A DNA stretch of 64,000 bases, taken from NCBI GenBank assembly GCA_021437785.1, contig JAILYB010000042.1:2232001-2296000 (forward strand), read 5' to 3'. How positions within the stretch are numbered: position 1 is the first letter of the stretch; each line of letters starts with the position of its first letter. The stretch comes from Rhodomyrtus psidioides (Eukaryota; Streptophyta; Magnoliopsida; Myrtales; Myrtaceae). Below, piece by piece: positions 1 to 10,900 of the stretch. Made by a program: the position numbers and the translations under genes. The notes under the pieces were generated by a model. That model worked only from the letters and a program-made list of their open reading frames with translations. It was not told where the DNA came from and did no database searches.

Positions 1-606
1 TCAACTTTTGCTTTGAAGTAGAAGTTGAATTTTCAGCTTCTGCTTCAGAAGTTGATTTCTGATAGAGAAATGCGTTTGATAATGATTAAAAAAGATATTC
101 TTCGAAACATTATTTGAAAAAATGTTCGATGGCGGCAACCGACGACGGTGGCGACCGACGACAAGGGCGGCCGGCCGGCCGGCGACCGGCGGTGGGGGCC
201 TGTCAGCTACCGGTGGCGACCGGCGGTTGCGGCGGCGGCGGGCCGACGGTTGCAACGACGGCTGTAGTGGCGGCGGCGACGGAGACCTGCCGGCGGTGGC
301 GAGGGCCGAGGCCGGCCGGCGACAGCGACGGCGGAGGCGGCAGACGATCGGCGACCGGCGGTGGGGGCCAGCCGGCGACCGGCGGCGGCGACGGTCGCAG
401 ACGCCAGTTGGTCGCCGCGAGAATGACTTCTCGGCTCGAGAAGCTAGTTTTTTTTACTTCTCAAAATCAACCAAAAATCTTACCATAAATAAAAAATCTT
501 ACCAGAAGTAGAAAATCCTACCATAAGTCATTTTTTTTTAGCAAACGGCTTTCTACTTCTGGTAGTGTTTTATCAAACGCATTTCCCTGCCAGAATGACT
601 TCTGAT
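1..606. mobile_element. Partial non-autonomous DNA transposon with GC-rich core
   Basis: An inverted pair, aaatgcgtttgataa at 68-82 and its complement at 570-584, lies in longer imperfect inverted similarity (about 45-82 against 570-606). Both arms repeat an agaagt-type subterminal motif. The core (about 125-430) is extremely GC-rich and low in complexity; ggcgaccggcggtgggggcc occurs at 181-200 and again at 350-369. Both plus-strand frames stay open here only because stop codons are rare in GC-rich repeats, so I do not call a gene. The outer left end is probably cut by the window edge, so no target duplication can be checked. The superfamily is unknown. Confidence 0.5.
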
Positions 607-1295
607 AGGGAAATTGAGAAATTGGCAAGTTATCATGCAGGGCCTTAGCAATCCGCTCAAAAAAAAAAAATCAATAGGAGATCTCCACCTCGGGAGGATT
701 GCAACATTACATATGAAAGTCTGTCACTTAAGTGCCTTCAATAGGTGATGGTAAATATTTCAATGGCTGGTAATTTAAAAACAATCGATAATTTGGATAT
801 TAAAAATGTGTAAATTTAACCCATTACGAGCTCCCATAAGCTAACAAACCAATGAAGTAATAAGCTAGATTCCAAGAGTAATAAGCTAAATGTTAGTATA
901 TTCTACATTTTACTGTCCTTTTTCTATTGAATAAAATCAGTTTCTTTTGTTTTACCATTATTGACCTTAACCTTTTTTTTTGTTAATAAAGGAATTATTA
1001 ACATAGCATTCCACGTCTAACATACCAAGAGTTATTTAAGCACTTGCTTGAGAATAGGATAGAGTTAGAGGAGTTGATTTAAAAAAAAAAAAAATGAACG
1101 ATCCGATTTTGCACTCGCAAATTTAAGGATCCAATTGAGCGTCCATGCTGCAGACCTACTTTTGAATGGTGATTTCTAGACGAGACGAGGGCCTACTTTT
1201 AAATGGTGATGAGGAATTGTGAAGAGAAGTTGTGAAGAGAAGAAAGAACGGAAGTACTCTTTATAAGTTTAGCAATTGAACCTCAGTGGAAATCT
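607..1295. other. 3' flank of RLP1, no gene
   Basis: This stretch is AT-rich with several poly-A/T runs and no credible coding frame. At about 1019-1090 it resembles the 3'-flank segment found at 15840-15920 and 61860-61930 (shared text around gttagaggagttgatt). That marks it as the downstream flank common to the RLP copies of this cluster. Confidence 0.5.
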
Positions 1296-4200
1296 TCACG
1301 GACATGAGTGTCTGAACAGTACTTTATCCCAGAATCGATAATAAGCAAACCTCCATGATTTGATAAATGCCAGTGGACCACAAAATGCCCAGAAGCCAAC
1401 CACGAATCCAAGCGGTATGCCCATGTAAAACCACTTCTTCTCGCTATCATCCTTGTCACCATCGTCATCCGTGTTGCTTTGAGTTGGGACGATACTTGCT
1501 TCATCTGTCCCATTCGTTGTAGATGAGCAACTTTTGTTGAGCTGAAGCCCGCACAATCCAAGGTTTCCTTGGAAAGAACTCTCGGAAAATGTGAGAAAGT
1601 GTTCACTGTCCGGGATGTTTCCCACAAGTTGATTGTTTGAGAGGTTCAGGAACGTAAGGAAATCAAGATTCGCAAGTTGAGCCGGTATGGTGCCATTGAG
1701 GTAGTTACATGACAGGTCCAACGACTCGAGCTGATCCAGATTCCCTAAAACAGGAGGAATTGAACCCAAGATGGCATTATGCGATAGGTTGAGGATATAA
1801 AGTGCTCTGAGATCTCCAAGAGTGTCTGGTATTGGACCCTCCAATCTATTGTCCGAGAAGTCAATCGACGTGAAAATAGTCAGGATCTTGACGAGTTCTA
1901 GCTGATGACCTTTCAAGGTTACACTCATTGTGTCTTCATAATACAGCCCACTCCACTGGTAAATGGAAAACTGATATTGCATATGATTGAAGTCTACATT
2001 GGCCTTCATAGCATCCCAAGATGCGGTGAGACTCACAGGCAGTGTGCCGCTGAAATCGTTGGAAGACAGGTCAATGATTTGAAGCATCTGCCAGGTGTCG
2101 GGTCTATGCGGACATCCAATTTTCCCGTGCAACTTGTTGGATCGTAAAACAAGGACTCGGAGACTTGATAAAACCTGTAAATGGCATGGAAATGACCCGT
2201 CTATTTGATTTTCCCCGATGTTCACAATCTCCAACGTCTTGCAATTTGCCAACCACAATGGAATCTGCCCCTGCAAGAAATTCTCACTGATATCCAGTGT
2301 CTTCAGACCACATGTTGCCTGGATGTTTTGCAGAATGCTGCCACTCAATTGGTTATTTCTTAGATTTAATACCTTGAGGGACGCCATCATTAAACAATCA
2401 GGAATAACTCCATTAAGATGGTTATGTGATAAGTCAAGCACTTCGAAAAAATCACCAGCTTTGCAAATTGACTTCGGTATGGACCCATGGAAATTATTCT
2501 TTGAAAGGGAGAAGAAATACATGGTTGACAGGTAGTCGCCGATATTATCCGGGATAACAGAAGTAATGTTGTTACTTGAGAAATCCAAGTACAAAGCCTG
2601 TGGTGGCAAGGGCGGCATACTCCCTCGGAGCATGTTCGAATGGAGGTCGATGATATTCAGACCAGAAGTGAGATTGCGCCACGGTGTTTCGAAACCTTCA
2701 ATGAAATTAGAGGAAAGATTGAGATATGAAAGATGTAGTAGTGTCCATATCCATCTTGGTATCTCCCCTTGAATATAATTGTGGGAGAGGTCTAGGGTCG
2801 CCAGTTCGGATTGGTTAACCAAGAACTGAGGCAATGTCCACAGCTGGCAGGAAGCCAAATTTAACGTATTAAATTCAGGGAAAGAGGATGCATTAGAAGA
2901 AGCAGATGCCATAAACTCAATGGATAAGCCACTGTACGATAGATCAAGATAACGTAAATTTCCAAATCCCCGAAGCTCGTTGATATTCATCGAGCCACTG
3001 AAATTATTGGAAGAAAGTGAAAGGTATCCAAGTCCTTGCAGTTTAAATATGGATGCAGGCAGTGACCCTTGTAACAGATTGCTACCCAAATCAAGCGCGC
3101 TCAGTGGAGACGAGGAGACATTCGGATATATGATAAGCTGACCATTAAATCGGTTGTGTGGAAGAACTATCATCGCAAGCCGGGGAAGTGTAAACAGTGC
3201 GGGGGGTATGTCGCCTTCCAACGAATTGTACGCCATGTCCAGATATTCAAGATTCAGAAGATCTTCCCAGCCAGCAGAGGTGATCTGACCGGACAAAGCA
3301 TTATCAGACAAGCGTATTTGGGTCAGATTTCTGGATGTACCAAATGGCGGAAGTGAACCAGTAAGATTATTAGAAGACAAGTCCAAATAAGTCAGCTTTC
3401 CGAATGCACCATATTGCGGAAGTGAACCAGTAAGACAATTAGAAGACAAGATCAAGAACGTCAGCTCTGACAGGTTCTCCATCGAGCTGGGGATCGATCC
3501 ATTCAAGCTGCAATTATACAGATCTAATCTCGACAATTTTCTGAGATTACCGATTGAATCTGGAAGACTCCCTGAAATATTTGTTTCCCTCAGGAAGAGA
3601 GTCTCGAGAGAATTATCCATTGGAAAATCGGGCAAAGAAACCTGAAGAAGTGGGTTGGATGAGAGGTCAAGGGTCTGAAGTGATTGTATCTGGAAGACCT
3701 TTTGAGGAAATTCTCCCTGCAGGCCACAATCACTTAGTACCAATGTTTTCAAGCTGGAAAAGTTTGCGAAGAAACTAGGAACTGTGGTGGACAAGTTGTT
3801 GTCACCAAGTTGAATGACCGACAGATTCGCAAGCCTCCTAAAAGAAGAGTCGATGGGACCAGACAGAGAACAGCGCGTCATGTTCAACACCTCAAGCTTC
3901 GGCACTGAAGAAGACAATGCGTCGCACCACTCACTTCCCTCAGCAGACACATTGACGTAATCAAGATACAGCTCCCTCAACTCCCCCAAATCTTCAATCA
4001 GCGACCTCAGATTAGGCTTCTCAAGTTTCAGCAAACCCGGTTCAGAGAAATAAAGATGAGAGAGATCAAGAATACGCAGCTTCGTCAGGCGTGATAGGTC
4101 TGCTGGAATCTGCGCCTCAAATCCGAAAAAGGACAAGTTGAGATGTGCCAAGCGGCTGAGATTCGCGAGGCCTGATGGAAAAGCCATGAAATCCAAGTCG

Positions 4201-4535
4201 TTGAAAGCCAAGTTCAGGCTCCGAAGGTACTCGAGCCTGAAGAGGCTTGACGAACCGTCGATTCCACCAGAGATCGACTCTTCGCTCAAATCGAGACCGA
4301 CGACCAGGCCTTCCTCACACGTCACGCCACTCCATGAATCGGCGCTTCGGTCCCAGTGTACTAGCTTGGAAGACCAGGAGGCGTTGAAGACGAGGCTGTT
4401 TCTCAGCTCGAGCAAGAGTGTCATCTGGTCGGCGTCGAGGCACTGGGCTGAAGCTGAAGAAGCCCTAGCGACGTCGGAGGAGATGGAGATGGTGGATATA
4501 GCAAGAAGAAGCCATAAGACGATCGAACGGTTCAT
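1296..4535 (-). CDS. LRR receptor-like protein (RLP1), intact, intronless
   Basis: The gene encodes a 1079-residue cell-surface receptor without a kinase domain. Residues 1-27 are a hydrophobic signal peptide. An N-terminal LRR cap follows (about 30-75) with Cys32 and the WSGVTC motif ending at Cys73. LRRs of the extracellular plant type (LxxLxLxxNxLxGxIP) run to about residue 985, broken by a non-LRR island at about 835-885. After a Cys-containing C-cap (GLCGLQLNKSC) and an acidic stretch (about 1023-1034), a single membrane helix lies at about 1035-1058, followed by a 21-residue tail. This is the layout of Cf/Ve/EIX-type RLPs, which bind apoplastic ligands and signal through SOBIR1 and BAK1. 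The frame is open 115 codons further upstream. I chose this Met because the signal peptide begins there and RLP2 and the fragment at 13301 have the same Met. The ligand is unknown. No frameshift or stop is visible. Confidence 0.9.
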   Translation of the reverse strand: MNRSIVLWLLLAISTISISSDVARASSASAQCLDADQMTLLLELRNSLVFNASWSSKLVHWDRSADSWSGVTCEEGLVVGLDLSEESISGGIDGSSSLFRLEYLRSLNLAFNDLDFMAFPSGLANLSRLAHLNLSFFGFEAQIPADLSRLTKLRILDLSHLYFSEPGLLKLEKPNLRSLIEDLGELRELYLDYVNVSAEGSEWCDALSSSVPKLEVLNMTRCSLSGPIDSSFRRLANLSVIQLGDNNLSTTVPSFFANFSSLKTLVLSDCGLQGEFPQKVFQIQSLQTLDLSSNPLLQVSLPDFPMDNSLETLFLRETNISGSLPDSIGNLRKLSRLDLYNCSLNGSIPSSMENLSELTFLILSSNCLTGSLPQYGAFGKLTYLDLSSNNLTGSLPPFGTSRNLTQIRLSDNALSGQITSAGWEDLLNLEYLDMAYNSLEGDIPPALFTLPRLAMIVLPHNRFNGQLIIYPNVSSSPLSALDLGSNLLQGSLPASIFKLQGLGYLSLSSNNFSGSMNINELRGFGNLRYLDLSYSGLSIEFMASASSNASSFPEFNTLNLASCQLWTLPQFLVNQSELATLDLSHNYIQGEIPRWIWTLLHLSYLNLSSNFIEGFETPWRNLTSGLNIIDLHSNMLRGSMPPLPPQALYLDFSSNNITSVIPDNIGDYLSTMYFFSLSKNNFHGSIPKSICKAGDFFEVLDLSHNHLNGVIPDCLMMASLKVLNLRNNQLSGSILQNIQATCGLKTLDISENFLQGQIPLWLANCKTLEIVNIGENQIDGSFPCHLQVLSSLRVLVLRSNKLHGKIGCPHRPDTWQMLQIIDLSSNDFSGTLPVSLTASWDAMKANVDFNHMQYQFSIYQWSGLYYEDTMSVTLKGHQLELVKILTIFTSIDFSDNRLEGPIPDTLGDLRALYILNLSHNAILGSIPPVLGNLDQLESLDLSCNYLNGTIPAQLANLDFLTFLNLSNNQLVGNIPDSEHFLTFSESSFQGNLGLCGLQLNKSCSSTTNGTDEASIVPTQSNTDDDGDKDDSEKKWFYMGIPLGFVVGFWAFCGPLAFIKSWRFAYYRFWDKVLFRHSCP

Positions 4536-5139
4536 CGGAAGAAGGTAGAAGAAGAAGAAGAGGGCAGGAAGGGGAAGCAGGGAAGACCGGAAAAGGGAGT
4601 TAACCGAGACAAAGTCGACACTTGGGAAGCAGAGGAGTCGTCCAACGTGAGTGCAATTATTCTTTGCTGGGATTGCAGTGGAGCTGTATACTATATGTCC
4701 ATAAGTCTCATCACATCGTATCATGGATTGACTTGACTTGGGAATGCAAGTGGTACTCCACGAAGGGCTGATTTCTTCAATTCCGTTCAGGACTAAAAGG
4801 ATTTTGTTCCGTGCGTGGTGAATACCCAATATTGATAGTAAATTTAAAATGTCGATGCTAACTAAGGTGTGACCAGTCATTTGTTAGTTCGATCAATTAT
4901 CTATAATACCAATGAAATAATAATTTTACCATTGACAAACCGAATAATACACGGTAATTTATACTAGATTTTACTGGCAGGCGCATAACTATTTGTAAGT
5001 CACCCATGAAATTAAAACTTCATCGCTCACAAAACCCAACAATATTCTATTCATTTGTTTTTTTTTTTCAATAAGTAAATATATAAGATTTTTTTTTTCC
5101 AAAAGTAAAGATGTAAGATTTTGTGCTAAGCAGGGCGCT
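4536..5139 (-). promoter_or_regulatory. 5' flank / promoter region of RLP1
   Basis: This non-coding stretch upstream of RLP1 is similar to 13302-13800, the 5' flank of the truncated RLP copy. The similarity includes the block around gagctgtata and the AT-rich part near 4890-5000. A TATA-like run (catatagtata on the minus strand, about 4684-4695) sits roughly 150 bases before the start codon and could be the core promoter. This is inference from sequence only. Confidence 0.4.
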
Positions 5140-5224
5140 TGCTTAACAAATCTGACATCAAAGTCGGCCATGTCTAGGAAATGTTGCCACCTCTACAACC
5201 ACGATTGCTTAACAAATCTTTCAC
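5140..5224. repeat. Junction scar: 14-bp direct repeat around filler
   Basis: tgcttaacaaatct occurs at 5140-5153 and again at 5206-5219, with 52 bases between. The stretch lies between the RLP1 5' flank and the truncated 5' LTR of element A. About 85 bases of the LTR start, and the host sequence expected there, are missing. It looks like repair filler at a deletion end point. Confidence 0.4.
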
Positions 5225-6139
5225 CAGAGTTGATGAAAGAAAAAAAAAGAAAAAGTAAGAGAACGCGGAGAGAATTCGGAGAAAAGGAGGAGAAGGGAAA
5301 AGCGCGTGGGACCCTCTTCTTTCTTTCTCTTTGAATGCAATATTCTGTTCGTGGGAAAGAAAGTGCATCTCGCACTTTTTTGACCAACTCAAGGAATATA
5401 TATAATAATATATTTGAGGGTGGCGTGGCTTCCTTGCATGCATATATATAATTGGTGCCGTAGTTGAAAGATGGTACGTCATCGAAGCACCAGTAATCTG
5501 AGTGCTTGGGCAGCAGGTTTTCGTAAGTTCGGAGGAAGTGAAGACGTGAAGATCGTGATCAATTGAAGCGTCCCATATGTGAGTGCTTGAACGTGGGTCT
5601 TGAAGCGCCGTTTTACGAGCGAGTGTTTGATCGAAGCACCAGTAATCTGAGTGCTTGGGCAGCAGGTTTTCGTAAGTTCGGAGGAAGTGAAGACGTGAAG
5701 ATCGTGATCAATTGAAGCGTCGCATATGTGAGTGCTTGAACGTGGGTCTTGAAGCGCCGTTTTACGAGCGAGTGTTTGACATTGGGTCTTCGTTTGTTCG
5801 CGAAATTATATCAAGAGTTCAAGTGTCGAAGCCGTTTAAAATCTTAAGGTTAGATTTGTGTTTTAATTCCTTTACGAGATTGAGAGATTATTTCGCTAGG
5901 AATTGAGGGCTAAACACTGTGTGCGTTCTTGGATGTAATTTGGGATGAGAAACACCAAGAGTGTGTTTGTGTAACTCGAGTGGATTGTAATATCCGTGTA
6001 TCGCTCGTTCTATAGTGAAATTCGTTGCTGCTTTCCCCGTGGACGTAGGTCTTTACGACCGAACCACGTACATCTGCTATTCGATTTATTTTGCTCGTTC
6101 TGTCTATTTTATCGTTCGATCATTTAGTTTCGCACAACA
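5225..6139 (+). repeat. 5' LTR of element A (truncated at its start)
   Basis: It aligns with the 3' LTR from 8063 onward (agttgatgaaag, gtgggaccc, the short AT run and the block around gtgagtgcttgaacgtggg). It ends at 6139 with caaca, just before the primer-binding site. The first ~85 bases present in the 3' LTR (from 7978) are missing. It also carries an internal tandem duplication at 5481-5778 that the 3' LTR lacks. Confidence 0.85.
5481..5778 (+). repeat. 149-bp tandem duplication inside the LTR
   Basis: Two copies of a 149-base unit beginning atcgaagcaccagtaatctg lie head to tail at 5481-5629 and 5630-5778. They are almost identical; one difference is cgtcccata against cgtcgcata. The 3' LTR of the same element (about 8316-8465) has one copy only. 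The duplication therefore arose after insertion, or the two LTRs do not derive from one replication. Confidence 0.9.
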
Positions 6140-6141
6140 AT

Positions 6142-6153
6142 TGGTATCAGAGC
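6142..6153 (+). other. Primer-binding site, initiator Met tRNA type
   Basis: tggtatcagagc starts three bases after the LTR end. It is the standard plant copia primer site, complementary to the 3' end of initiator methionine tRNA. Confidence 0.9.
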
Positions 6154-6180
6154 TAGGCTTGTTTGAGTTGAAGCGAATCG

Positions 6181-7883
6181 ATGGCGACAGAAGAAGCTAA
6201 AGGGAAAATCGACACATTTGAGGGGAAGGACTTTGATTTTTGGAAGATGCAGATAGAAGATTATTTATATCAGATGAAGCTGCATGAGCCCCTGTCAGGG
6301 AAGAAATCAGAAACGATGAAGCAACCCGATTGGGAATTGCTGGATAGACGAGCGATGAGTGTTATTCGGTGACGTCTGTTGGAACTGTGGCAAGAGATGG
6401 CATCTTAGAAGAAATTATTTTAAGCTCAAAAACGAAAGGGTTAAGGGAATTGGAGTTGAATCTGCGGATGATGTTGTAGCTGTAGCTGAAAATTCTAATA
6501 GTGTCGATAGTGTCTTGTCTGTTAGTGTGGATTCGTCGTTTGATGGATGGATTATGGATTCTGGTTGTTCGTTTCATGCTACACCAAACATGAACTGGTT
6601 TGCTACTTATCAGTGCACAGATAGTAGTAAAGTACAGTTAGGAAACAACACTGAATGCGATGTTGTGGGTATTGGTGATGTTAAAATCAGAATGCATGAT
6701 GGCATTGTAAGGACATTGACGTTCCAGAATTGAAAAAGAACTTAATTTCCTTGGGTACTCTAGATTCAGCTGGATGCAGGTACTTTTCACAAGGTGGAGT
6801 TCTGAAGATTGTTCGAGTTGCCTTGGTGATAATGAAAGGAATCAAGCATGGCGGTCTGTATGAACTTCAAGGTGAGATATTGATAAGTTTCGCTCCTGGG
6901 ATATCGACATCTGTTCGAGAGTCTAACGACTACTCGAGGAAGGCTTGGGTGGTTGGTCGACGCACAAGTTTGATGCTATTGTCAGGAATACGCGGTCGAG
7001 AGCTTTAATCGGAACGAAGACTGGTAAGTTGATTAAGCATGTGCGAACTGAAAGTAGCATGGAGTCCTACTCAAAGCTGGTAAATAAATTCTGCATGAAA
7101 AAGAGCATAGTGAAACACCGCACTAGTGTTAGTAAACCACAACACTTTGCAGAATTGATCAACAGATCATTACTAGAGATGGCCCATAAAGAGATATCTA
7201 GTGCTGGTATGACTAGGAGAATTTCAGCGGATGCGCTTAGTATGATGAGCTACCTGGTGAATATATCCCCATCGACTGCGATTGGATATCGGACTCCTGA
7301 AAAAGTGTGGTCGAGTAACGTTGCTGATTATTCTAATTTTAGAGTGTTTAATTGCCCATGTTATTATCGAGTAAATGATGGTAAACTCGATGTGGAGGTA
7401 AGGTGCATATTCCATGGCTATGCACGAGGTGAGTGTGGCTATTAATTGTGGTGCCCGAATATAAATTCACCTGTTTGTAGCAGAGAAGTTACCTTTAACG
7501 AGTCTCTAGTACTTCAGGCTATGAGTGATTGTGATAGTGCTTATATGGATCTGGATGGTGTTCAGCTTGAGGTGGAGTTGCAACCAGAAACTCCTGAGGT
7601 AGCAGGTACTAGCGTGGTAATCAACACAAATGATACTTATAGCGAGGTGGAGCCTATAGAGCCAACAGTTGCTGTAACTGCTGATATTGACAAAGTACGT
7701 GGTCGATCTCATGACAAATATGGATGCAACGATGATTTTGCTTTATCTGTGATTGAGGAGCTTGTGTCAGATAGTCTTTGTGGAACAGTTAAAGGTGCAT
7801 GATTAGTTGGTATTCCGATGAGGTCCACGGTTATGGTGAAGTTCAAGTGCGACTTGGACTTGGATGATATCTGTGGCAGTTGA
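6181..7883 (+). pseudogene. Broken gag-protease-integrase of element A, no RT
   Basis: Gag starts at 6181 (MATEEAKGKIDTF). After about 60 residues it is joined by a deletion to the zinc-knuckle region near 6373 (CWNCGKRWHLRRNYF, where the last Cys of the CCHC motif is Tyr). A protease segment with DSGCSFHAT follows (about 6555), then integrase relics (RKAW, RTESSMES, a QQNGVAER-like site degraded to QHFAEL, and the GYxxxGYxLW-like end). The integrase zinc finger and the first catalytic Asp are missing. From about 7800 the frame jumps to a short tail (KFKCDLDLDDICG, stop 7881-7883) that matches the extreme C-terminus of copia RNase H. RT and nearly all RNase H are therefore deleted. Several small frame breaks are also present. 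Element E has the same arrangement. Confidence 0.8.
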
Positions 7884-7977
7884 GCCCATCGGGGCTATTG
7901 GGAGAGTAGTAGCTGTTGAATTCGGATTCTAGCGAAGCCATTGTCATATGGCTCAAACATCGAGTCAAGGTGGAGAT

Positions 7978-10900
7978 TGTTGAAAAGATGACTCGAATTT
8001 GAGCCCGTGACGCAAAAGGAAATAAAAGAAAATCGAATCCTGAGATACGGTTCTTGGTATCAGAGTTGATGAAAGAAAAAAAAGAAAAAGTAAGAGAACG
8101 CGGAGACAATTCGGAGAAAAGGAGGAGAAGGGAAAAGCGTGTGGGACCCTTTTCTTTCTTTCTCTTTGAATGCAATATTCTGTTCGTCGGGAGGAAAGTG
8201 CATCTTGCGCTTTTTTGACCAACTCAAGAATATATATATTAATATATTTGAGGGTGGCGTGGCTTCCTTGCATGCATATATACAATTGGTGCCGTAGTTG
8301 AAAGTTGGTACGTCATCGAAGCACCAGTAATCTGAGTGCTTGAGCAGCAGGGGGTCTTCGTAAGTTCGAAGGAAGCGAAGACGTGAAGATCGTGATCAAT
8401 TGAAGCGCCGCGTATGTGAGTGCTTGAACGTGGGTCTTGAAGCGCCATCTACGACCGAGTGCTTAACATTGGGTCTTCGTTTGTTCGCGAAATTACATTA
8501 AGAGTTCAAGTGTCGAAACCGTTTAAAATTTTAAGGTTAGATTTGTGTTTTAATTCCTTTGGGAGATTGAGAGATTATTTCGCTAGGAATTGGGGGATAA
8601 ACACTGTGTGCGTTCTTGGATGTAATTGGGACTGGAAAATACCAAGAATGTGTTTGTATAACTCAAGTGGATTGTAATCTCCGTGTATGTCGCCACCTAA
8701 AATTCGGTTAATGGATTATTAGGTCAATTAAGTTAACTAACATAATTTGGACTCTCCCAAACCCTACCAATTCGCAACTTAGGTTTCACTGAAATGATTT
8801 TTAATTTAGGAGCCGCCACTAATCTTTTTGGATATGTAGATTAGATACCTAAATAAAGTATGGGGAGAATACTTTATTTTCTGCTAACCAGAGATTTAGG
8901 TTTGGGGACTTGATTATGTTAATTTTTCAATTAACACCCTTTTGGTACCATTCTTGTGACAATTTTTTTGATTGGCAAATTCCATTGATTTTGACTTGAC
9001 GATCAAGGTGCAATTTTTTTTGGACTTTCTTGATTAAATGAATGTCATGCAACTGCATGGTATGCGACTATATGATACGAAACTATATGACGAGAAAAAT
9101 AATCACGCATGATGACTTTAGAAAAATCAAATTTTTATGCAAGGAAAATGTCAATTCTAAACTAAATGACATGTGACATGGTAACGCATGAGCTTAATGA
9201 CATGGCTCAATAATGCATGAATGACAGGCCATAATGCATGAAATGCAAAAATTGTGACTACCCTAAATGACGTGCAAGATTATTTATATATAAAAATGCA
9301 TGAATAATCTTAAAGAAAAAATTGAATTTAATGCAAATAAACATGATTTTTCGATTTACATGACATGCGGCATGGACTATAACAAAAATGCATGATGAAC
9401 TAGAGTATATGAAATGCCAAATGAGACATTATAACATTTAATGAATTTTAGGTTTTTCATTGAATTGGTTCGACAATTAACACAAATTGATTAATTAAAA
9501 TCCAATTTATATTACGAGTCATCTTTTAATGTGAATTCCGAAAAAAATTCATTTAATGCCATAGCATGATGATTTTTATGTTTTCATGATTTTTGTGATT
9601 TTTTTGTCTTTTTTTTTATTATGAAAAATGAGTCAAATAAAAGTATAATAAACCTTGAGCATAATACACCTTAAATTCCGAAATTTCCGATGAACTCGCT
9701 TCGTACCCTGGGGGTTGGGTCATAAGTTAATTTATTCACGTCGTACCCTAGGGGTCGGGTCAAATAGTGAATTTGAAATTTGCCAGTTCGATCCCAAAGT
9801 TATGGGGATAGAGTAGATAAATTGATATGCGGATGACGTCGTACCTCGGGGGTGAAGTCATATAGTCATCACATTGCACATATTTCGAGGGACAAGGCAC
9901 AATGGAGCATGTATTATATTCAAGGTAGATTATAAATTATTTGAATTAAAATTAAATGATCTTTGGCCAACGAGGGTAGGTGCCGAATTTTAAAGGGGAT
10001 AAGTCCCTATCCGCAAAGGATTCCCATATCTTTTAAACTAGGAAAATTATCTCTTAGGATTTGAAAAGAATTTTTTGATAATTTTTCCAGATGTTAAAGA
10101 TATCTTCGGTCACGGTGAAATCTTAAAAGATTTGATTGGAGGAATTATCCTTAAGATCGATGGTGGATAATCTTCAAAATTTTCGAACATACTCCAACCA
10201 AAGTTATCTCTAATGATAGAACATTATCAGAAAATTACGAGCTAAATTCGGTCAATTAATTGATAAACATTCTCGCCCAAACATACGTTAAGGATGAACA
10301 TTGAGATCTAAAATAGTTGTTAACGACAGGACAACCAGGACAACCATTACCCAAAGCAAGAAACATTCGTTCATGAGTATACATGGAAATTGGATCTTGA
10401 CATGATATGCATGCCAAGAAAATGGAATTGTGCTACATGAGAATTATCTCACCACTACGTGACAAAATAATCCAAGCATTCTACTTGAGAGTCTAAAGCG
10501 TAACGTATAGAATTCGGCCGAGAGAAAGGTTGACACCGCAATTCTTAAAAATCTGATTCTCTCTTTTTTTTTTTTTTAAATAATTAGTCCAATTCATGAG
10601 CGAGTCAAGCTTGATAGAAAAATTCAGAATTTCTACATCAAGTACGGCTTAACTTTCGGTTCTTTGCACAGGATCAACGAAAAAGCTTAGATTTTCTACC
10701 CCTTACCACAGATTGGTATAGATACGTTTAAAGGCATGAACATGTGCGCATGTTATGGATTGAACCAGCATAGATATGCAACCGAAGGTCAAGAAAGTTA
10801 CCTCTTTTTAAGCTTAATTCCGACGATCGTAGCTTGGCGAAAACCGTACGAAACAAGCTCTTTTCTCCGAGAGCGGGAAGCCGAACGAACCGTTAACCGG

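Noticed and set aside
114..511. Two overlapping 124- and 129-residue plus-strand frames
   Set aside because: They are Gly/Arg/Ala-rich translations of a GC-rich repeat inside a transposon; several frames are open at once and no domain is recognisable.
4536..4880. Upstream extension of RLP1 by 115 residues
   Set aside because: The frame is open, but the added part has no RLP feature and would bury the signal peptide. The Met at 4535 is shared with the other RLP copies.
6142..6153. tRNA-like text tggtatcagagc at several places
   Set aside because: Each lies next to an LTR and is a primer-binding site, not a tRNA gene; no cloverleaf surrounds it.
7843..8285. Minus-strand frames of 106-110 residues (and 5174-5482)
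   Set aside because: They are antisense to the LTRs of element A and recur in both LTRs.
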